Shown here piece by piece: positions 61,766-64,000 of a stretch of DNA of 64,000 nucleotides. The notes under the pieces were generated by a model. It saw only the letters and a program-made list of their open reading frames with translations, had not been told where the DNA came from and ran no database searches. The position numbers and the translations under genes were made by a program. Numbering within the stretch: the first letter of the stretch is position 1; the number at the start of each line of letters is the position of its first letter. The stretch is from positions 41,254,437-41,318,436 of the forward strand of contig CP154956.1 in the NCBI GenBank assembly GCA_039621445.1. The letters run 5' to 3'. This DNA comes from Euglena gracilis. Taxonomy: Eukaryota; Euglenida; Euglenophyceae; Euglenales.

Positions 61766-64000
61766 CTCTGAGGCAGAGCGGCAGGCCAAAGGACCGTCCG
61801 ACGGCAACCGGGTCAAATTGCGGTCATCGCTCCGCATTTTTCTTCAAAAAAATTGACAGGCCCTGCCTTGAGCGGAGACCTCCTTGGTCCCCTCCTGCCT
61901 GGGCCTTGGGGGGTGGGCCGTGAAAAATATTTTCCCCTGTGGGGTTCATTTGTCACGAAAACAGAATGAGATTTGGACCACCATCCTGGGCAGGAACCAA
62001 AGAGTTGAAATAGCTGTGGCCAATCTATGGACTTTTTCATATTTGAAAATGAATCAACTACGTTTTGAATAATATTTTGATTAGGATTTGAGAACGTGCT
62101 GATTCTGGGGGGGAAAGCATTTTTTATTGGACAAACAACGTCCAAAAATGACAAAATTGACAAAAAATTTGTCTAGGGCAAGTATCTGGGCCAAATGTGG
62201 AGTTTCCTGCGTCGAAAAAAATTGAAGAAATGGGGGGGGCACAAAAAAAATGAAGAAAACATGCAAAAATGCAAATTACACCAAGATCAAAAAAATGCAA
62301 AAAAAATATGTGTTCCCCTCACCCCACCTTTCAGGCACAGAGACCCCTTGTTCCTAGCATGACAAAAGGAATATAATTTGGCAAGACTAACTCACTCCCC
62401 CCCCCCGGGGGGGAGGGCCCAGTGGTTTAACCTGGGGGCGGGGGCGCTTTTTTCACCAACTCCAAATTTTGGTTTTTGCGCCGTGATTCGCCGTATTTCC
62501 GTTGATTTTGGGGGTAGGGTTAGGGTTAGGATTTGTATCAGGGTTAGGGTTAAGATTTAGGAAAAAAAGTTGGGCCGAAATGGGGTCGAAATCCACATAA
62601 AAAATTGTCTCTGAAGTTCGGCCCAAATTAGACCAATATCCGGCCCAGCTGCCAAGTTTCCCCTAACCCTAACCCCAATCCCTAACTCGGCCCAAATTAG
62701 ACCAATATCCGGCCCAGCTGCCAAGTTTCCCCTAACCCTAACCCCAATCCCTAACCCTAACCCTAACCCTATTCCTAAAAATAACCCCAAAATACCCCCG
62801 CTGGCGGGAAAAGTTTGCGATCCAACCCGGACTTTGGATAAACTGTTTGGTTTGGGAGGACTGTGTATGAAAACACCAATTGTGAGATTTGGTGGAGAGA
62901 ACCCTGAATTTTCTGGGTTATCTTTTATTACAAAATAATTTTCAATTTGTTTATTTTGTGTTCACATTTTCCCCCTGATTAAAAACCTTTTGAAAACTTT
63001 TTGATATATTGGTGGAATAATGATGAAAAGTGTGAAAAATGTTGGAACAAAAATGAGAGCTCATCCGTTTTTCACATTACCTCTGTTACCCCTCCTCCCA
63101 ATGAAACAGCAACAGGGAAATCACATTTTCCCCCATTTGTTTGCGTTGTTTTTGCAAGTTTTTATTCAATTTATCATCGTTTCTTTGTCGTTTATCATCA
63201 GCAAAAAAAAGATGAGCACAAGGAAGCATCTTGTACAAAATGTGAATTTGTTTGACAATTTCAAACCTTCCTCTCGAGCTGCATTATTGGCACTGACACA
63301 GACACTGCACTGCGGATTCCTCTTTGTGTATTAACCCAAAGCACTGCATGGCCAACTTCATCGTTGCACTGCCACTGCACTGCACTTCACTTGTCATGAC
63401 ATGTCTCAACTTCAACGAACTGCGAACTGGGGCTGACAACAACAAAAAACACACATACTTTTTCTCTTTATCGACTTGGCTTGTCGGTCACGCTGTTCCA
63501 TTTGACTCCTTGTCATTTGTTGGAGTGTCTGAAATACAGCAATTTAAAAGGAAAAAGCCACAAATGCCGGATCGATTCTGTCCAGAGGGCGGGGGCAAAA
63601 CACAGACCTCGAAAAACGTTACACAAAAAAAACACACAAAAAAAACACAAAACTCAAGCTGCATGTAAATCCTTTGAAAACACCACCTTCGTCGGGAAAA
63701 TTTTTTCATCACATAAAAAATATTTAGGACCAAGAAAAGCAAAATTACAAAAAAAATTAGAAAATCCATCGTTTCATGGGAAAATTGGGCCAGAAACGAA
63801 GCATGCTTGAAATCAAAATCAAAAAAATATTCCAGCAAAAATCGAAAAATCACTGAGAAAAGAAAGTTAACTTTGACTGCCCCCCGGTGCCTTGGAACAA
63901 AACACGGAACATCAAAAAATGCGATGCAAAAAAAAGCAAAAAGAAACACAACAAAACACAAAGAGACACAAAAAAACACAAACTGCTGTGAAACCCTTCG
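61766..64000. other. region upstream of the DEAH gene: no supported gene
   Basis: AT-rich sequence with TGCAAAAA repeats, the TTAGGG-like block at 62.5-62.8 kb and low-complexity frames. The upstream exon or promoter of the DEAH gene, if any, would be at the left edge. Nothing else is supported. Confidence 0.55.
62505..62790. repeat. interstitial TTAGGG-like repeats with a 69-bp tandem duplication
   Basis: Short runs of GGGTTAGGGTTAGG (62,514-62,555) face runs of CCCTAACCCTAACC (62,669-62,775). Between them a 69-bp unit with CCAATATCCGGCCCAGC occurs twice (about 62,618-62,686 and 62,687-62,755). This resembles telomeric repeat units but lies inside the window. Confidence 0.8.

Overview
Nuclear DNA of a eukaryote, most likely a euglenid. 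Four protein-coding genes lie on the minus strand. All are cut into short GC-rich exons by long repeat-filled introns. The euglenid assignment is an inference from intron type: eight introns with no usable GT-AG pair have CAG at intron positions +4 to +6 and CTG at -8 to -6. Cutting exactly there restores the reading frame and the expected conserved residues every time. That pairing arrangement is known from the nonconventional introns of euglenid nuclear genes. Candidate leader-type acceptors directly before start codons and TTAGGG-like repeats fit the same group. No ribosomal, plastid or bacterial genes are seen.

Layout, in order of minus-strand transcription. (1) 61,765 to 35,713: a DEAH-box RNA helicase of about 1,440 residues in some 35 exons. 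Its ATPase core resembles TDRD9/Spindle-E, and it has a long unrecognised C-terminal half. (2) 33,922 to 28,974: pyrroline-5-carboxylate reductase, last enzyme of proline synthesis, 10 exons, 281 residues, all introns GT-AG. (3) 28,566 to about 5,900: an unrecognised multi-pass membrane protein, at least 11 exons. (4) About 2,960 to beyond base 1: a DEAD-box RNA helicase of the DDX5/Dbp2 type, 3' end outside the window. The genes share a direction but no obvious pathway. 62-64 kb holds no gene I can support.

The introns and spacers are packed with short inverted-repeat (MITE-like) elements, usually with C-runs and G-runs facing each other inside them. One superfamily starts CAGG, ends CCTG and is flanked by 8-bp target-site duplications (17,554; 23,927; 31,357; 38,242; 39,202). 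A sister type starts CAT and ends ATG (57,012; 59,200). The copies at 39,202 and 57,012 are themselves introns: the intron equals the element plus exactly one target-site copy, split as 3 nt on the left and 5 nt on the right. This explains the +4/-8 spacing of the nonconventional-intron rule and is the main discovery candidate. No transposase gene is present. The remaining space is microsatellites, minisatellites and dispersed repeats.
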